A DNA stretch of 8,515 nt, taken from the NCBI GenBank assembly GCA_016201185.1, contig JACQDG010000158.1:1-8515 (forward strand). Direction: 5' to 3'. Within the stretch, counting starts at the first letter, position 1, and each line of letters opens with the position of its first letter. The stretch comes from Acidobacteriota bacterium. Lineage in GTDB: Bacteria; Acidobacteriota; Terriglobia; Bryobacterales; JACQDG01. Made by a program: the position numbers and the translations under genes. The notes under the pieces were generated by a model. The model was not told where the DNA came from. It made no database searches and was given only the letters and a program-made list of their open reading frames with translations. Of this stretch, positions 6,620 to 8,515 are shown in pieces.

Positions 6620-7987
6620 TCAACGCCGAAGGGTTAAGATGCTCTCGTAAAGCGTTGCCGTCTTCGCCGGACCGGTGCGTACCGAAGAATTGATTATGCT
6701 GTTCCCGACCCGCTTACCGCGGGCTACTTCGAGCCTTTCGGCCCTCAAACCCACGTCATCGCTCTCGGCCAAGTGCGCGAGAATCTCGTCGGTTCGGATA
6801 TCCATACCTTGGACGATTGAGTTGCCGATGACAATCACGGCCACACCGCCTGGCGACAGAAGCCTTCTGAACCGGCGAAGGAACTCGTAGCTGTCATTGA
6901 AGTACGTCGCCAGGTAGTTCGCCCAGCCTCCACCGCCGTAATGGCCTTTCTCGGTATTCAGAGTCCGCAGTTTCCCTAAGGTGGCTTCCAGTTCCGGGAA
7001 GTCGAACTGCAATGGAATCGGCGGCAGGTCACGCACCGTCTGCCAAAACTTGCCGAAACTTGCTTGCTCAATTGCCTTCAGGCCATCTGGCGAGGTAGCG
7101 AAGCCGAGCCAGTAGAGCTGCGGCCGCGTGTTACGCAGATAGTGGTAATTGTTCGCGTAAGGGGGCGACGTCACGATGAGCTGAATGCTTCCTTCTTCAA
7201 TGAGCCCATCGGCCGCAGCCCAGGACCCGGTGTGTACCTTTCCGACACCCGGCGGAGGGCAGTCCCGCTGGAGGGACGCAATGTCCTCGGCCATATCGTC
7301 CAGTTTGCCGGCGATCATCTCGAAAACATCGGCATCTTCGACCAAGGCTTTTCCCACAGCCGGACGTGACGTAAGACTCGGCTCGTAGCTGTAATTTGAA
7401 AACTTCACCATCACAGAACTGAAAGCAAGCAGGAAGAGTTCTCTAAGTTGCTCGGATTTCAGTTTGTGGATCCATCCCAGTGCGCGGAGAACTTGGGCCA
7501 GAACGCGGGGACTGTAAAAGAGGATGCGCGAGTGAAATCCCGCAGGCTCGGCGGCAGGAGCAGCAGTAGGCGCTTCTCTCCGGAAGCGGTCCGCCGTGCG
7601 GCGGACCTCGGCAACCCGCAGTCGAGCCGCCTCCAGCTTGGCGTGCGCCGCGAAAGCGGCGTACGGGTTAATTTCAAAGCCCATTGCTTCGTACGCGACG
7701 CCGCGCCGGACCGTCTCCAAAAGCGTTGTGCCCACACCGGCGAAGGGATCTACAATAAGTCCGCCATCCGGGGCATGCTTGTCGATGGCTTCGGCAACAA
7801 AGGCCGCCGAAAACCCGGCAATCCATGGAACCCAGCGATGGATGCCGGATGCGCGGTTTTCAGTAAAGGCCGGGTCGGAGAAGGCGGACCTGTTGACCTT
7901 CAAGTCAAGCATGAGAGTGCGGGCGGCGACCTTGGGTCTTTGTGCGGGAAGCGCTACGGCGCCAAAGGATCTTATGGGATGGGACAT
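6620..7987 (-). CDS. amino-type DNA methyltransferase (N4-cytosine or N6-adenine)
   Basis: 455-aa site-specific DNA methyltransferase, the likely protective partner of the downstream nuclease. An N-terminal segment HRWVPWIAGFS (50-60) leads to motif I DPFAGVGTTLLE (80-91, SAM binding), motif II region MGFEINP (102-108), and catalytic motif IV TSPPY (273-277). About 180 residues between motifs I and IV could hold the target-recognition domain. No C5-cytosine PCQ or ENV motifs are present, so it methylates an exocyclic amino group. The chosen ATG at 7987 follows AGAGG with about five bases' spacing and lies 8 bases after the RHH stop. An open frame continues upstream to 8470 but crosses the RHH gene and its promoter, so it is not used. 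Order RHH-MTase-nuclease suggests a single operon. Confidence 0.92.
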   Translation of the reverse strand: MSHPIRSFGAVALPAQRPKVAARTLMLDLKVNRSAFSDPAFTENRASGIHRWVPWIAGFSAAFVAEAIDKHAPDGGLIVDPFAGVGTTLLETVRRGVAYEAMGFEINPYAAFAAHAKLEAARLRVAEVRRTADRFRREAPTAAPAAEPAGFHSRILFYSPRVLAQVLRALGWIHKLKSEQLRELFLLAFSSVMVKFSNYSYEPSLTSRPAVGKALVEDADVFEMIAGKLDDMAEDIASLQRDCPPPGVGKVHTGSWAAADGLIEEGSIQLIVTSPPYANNYHYLRNTRPQLYWLGFATSPDGLKAIEQASFGKFWQTVRDLPPIPLQFDFPELEATLGKLRTLNTEKGHYGGGGWANYLATYFNDSYEFLRRFRRLLSPGGVAVIVIGNSIVQGMDIRTDEILAHLAESDDVGLRAERLEVARGKRVGNSIINSSVRTGPAKTATLYESILTLRR

Positions 7988-7995
7988 GCCCGCCT

Positions 7996-8202
7996 CTATA
8001 GGTCCTGCAAACCGAGGGGTAAGCTCATCTGGCCGCCCCGTATGTCTTCCAGTAATCGGTCGAGGGCGAGCCGAATCACCTCTGCTTTTGCCACGTGCCG
8101 GTTCCTGGATACCGTATCTAGCTCCAAGGCCTGTTCCTGACGAAGGTACAGGGTAATGGGTCGGCCCTTCCTTTGCACGGTTCTTGTCTTCTTCCTGGTC
8201 AA
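7996..8202 (-). CDS. ribbon-helix-helix (CopG/Arc-type) DNA-binding protein
   Basis: 68-aa basic protein with an Arc/CopG layout: a basic N-terminus (MTRKKTRTVQRKGR), a beta strand PITLYLR (15-21), helix A (QEQALELDTVSRNR, about 22-35) and helix B (AKAEVIRLALDRLLEDI, about 39-55), with a short SLPLGL tail. Such proteins dimerise and bind operators through the strand pair. It is the first gene of the probable R-M operon, 8 bases before the methyltransferase, so a plausible job is autoregulation of that operon; an antitoxin role is less likely because no toxin is adjacent. TTG at 8202 is preferred because GAGG sits 6 bases upstream; an in-frame TTG at 8220 would give 74 aa. No ATG is available in frame. 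Confidence 0.82.
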   Translation of the reverse strand: MTRKKTRTVQRKGRPITLYLRQEQALELDTVSRNRHVAKAEVIRLALDRLLEDIRGGQMSLPLGLQDL

Positions 8203-8206
8203 AGGA
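8191..8206 (-). repeat. short inverted repeat over the RHH start codon
   Basis: TTCCT, six bases (TTGACC), AGGAA: a perfect 5-bp inverted repeat covering the proposed TTG start. It could be an operator half-site pair for the RHH protein or a weak hairpin affecting initiation; it is short enough to be chance. Confidence 0.25.
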
Positions 8207-8235
8207 ACCCTCGTAATCAAGTGTCAACTGGTGTA

Positions 8236-8264
8236 AATATATCACGTCCGCAGTGCCTGTCCAA
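8236..8264 (-). promoter_or_regulatory. extended -10 sigma-70 promoter of the RHH-methyltransferase-nuclease operon
   Basis: On the minus strand, TTGGAC (8264-8259), 17 bases, then TATATT (8241-8236), with TG one base before the -10 (8244-8243), the extended -10 form. Directly upstream of the -35 is an A7 run (8273-8267), like an UP element. The start would fall near 8229, giving a short leader before TTG 8202. This is the best promoter match in the window and marks the operon start. Confidence 0.6.
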
Positions 8265-8373
8265 TGTTTTTTTCGACACAATGCCTTCAATAGTTTAGGG
8301 AGCGTAACGCGGGCTCTGCTAAGGCCAGCATGTGGTACATTAAGTTCCAACCAACCCTGAATACACTTTGCGT

Positions 8374-8378
8374 GAGGA
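8374..8378 (+). promoter_or_regulatory. strong Shine-Dalgarno of the Tat-signal gene
   Basis: A G/A-rich GAGGAG motif ends a few bases before ATG 8385, an ideal ribosome-binding site that fixes the start. No clearly good promoter was seen in 8265-8373; TGGTACATT (8333-8341) and TACACT (8362-8367) are weak -10 candidates. Confidence 0.7.
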
Positions 8379-8384
8379 GAAACT

Positions 8385-8515
8385 ATGCAGCGGCTCAAGG
8401 GTGCTAGAACTTCACGACGCAGCTTTCTCCAGACTGTCGGCGGGGTGGCCTCCTTATCTGCCCTGGGCAAAGGCGCCCAGCAGCCGCGTGGCTCTGAGCT
8501 CGGCCGGACGATCGG
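8385..8515 (+). CDS. N-terminus of a Tat-exported protein (partial)
   Basis: 43 codons plus two bases are visible before the right edge. The N-terminus MQRLKGARTSRRSFLQTVGG carries a twin-arginine motif (S-R-R-S-F-L) followed by a weakly hydrophobic Val/Ala/Leu/Gly segment to about residue 28, the usual form of a Tat signal peptide for folded, often cofactor-containing periplasmic proteins. The mature domain is outside the window, so no function can be given. It is divergent from the R-M operon and preceded by a strong Shine-Dalgarno. Confidence 0.82.
   Translation, partial: MQRLKGARTSRRSFLQTVGGVASLSALGKGAQQPRGSELGRTI

Noticed and set aside
7996..8202. RHH gene as the antitoxin of a toxin-antitoxin pair
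   Set aside because: No toxin-sized partner gene adjoins it; the downstream neighbour is the methyltransferase.
6620..8470. 616-aa version of the methyltransferase starting at 8470
   Set aside because: The first 161 codons overlap the RHH gene and the best promoter in the window, have no domain resemblance, and a good Shine-Dalgarno precedes the ATG at 7987.
1..8515. CRISPR arrays, tRNA or rRNA genes, insertion sequences, prophage ends
   Set aside because: No regularly spaced repeats, tRNA-like cloverleaf, rRNA sequence, transposase or integrase was seen on either strand.

Overview
The window looks like a chromosomal segment of a GC-rich Gram-negative bacterium. The gene content and protein style (phoH-ybeY-corC-era cluster, sigma-54 response regulator, BON protein, Tat-exported protein, RHH protein of the 'RKGRPITLYLR' type) suggest an Acidobacteriota-like lineage. 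That assignment is an inference from protein style; there is no rRNA or other phylogenetic marker here.

Left part (1-1334, minus strand): the 5' portion of a sigma-54-dependent response regulator (receiver, AAA+ and the start of the Fis-type HTH) that runs off the left edge. A divergent intergenic region (1335-1533) follows. It holds a plausible sigma-70 promoter, a GC-rich hairpin and a near-perfect intrinsic terminator placed just before phoH, so it is either a terminated small RNA or an attenuating phoH leader.

Middle (1534-5652, plus strand): a tight housekeeping operon of phoH, ybeY, a CorC/HlyC-type CBS protein and era, with ATGA overlaps at ybeY/corC and corC/era. These genes serve ribosome and rRNA maturation plus an ion-transport or membrane-associated CBS protein. 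The era gene is damaged in this sequence: its GTPase domain is complete, but most of the KH RNA-binding domain is missing and a recognisable Era C-terminus reappears in the +1 frame directly after the break. A small exported BON-domain protein and an unrecognised 95-aa protein, possibly on a leaderless transcript, follow.

Right part (5717-8264, minus strand): a probable type II restriction-modification operon of visibly lower GC. In transcription order it is a ribbon-helix-helix DNA-binding protein, an amino-type (TSPPY) DNA methyltransferase and a GIY-YIG nuclease resembling the Eco29kI family. A convincing extended -10 promoter precedes the RHH gene. A divergent gene with a Tat signal peptide begins at 8385 and leaves the right edge. 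The R-M operon is the main accessory system. Its unusual points are the RHH protein in the position where a controller would be expected and the pairing of an Eco29kI-like nuclease with an amino-methyltransferase.
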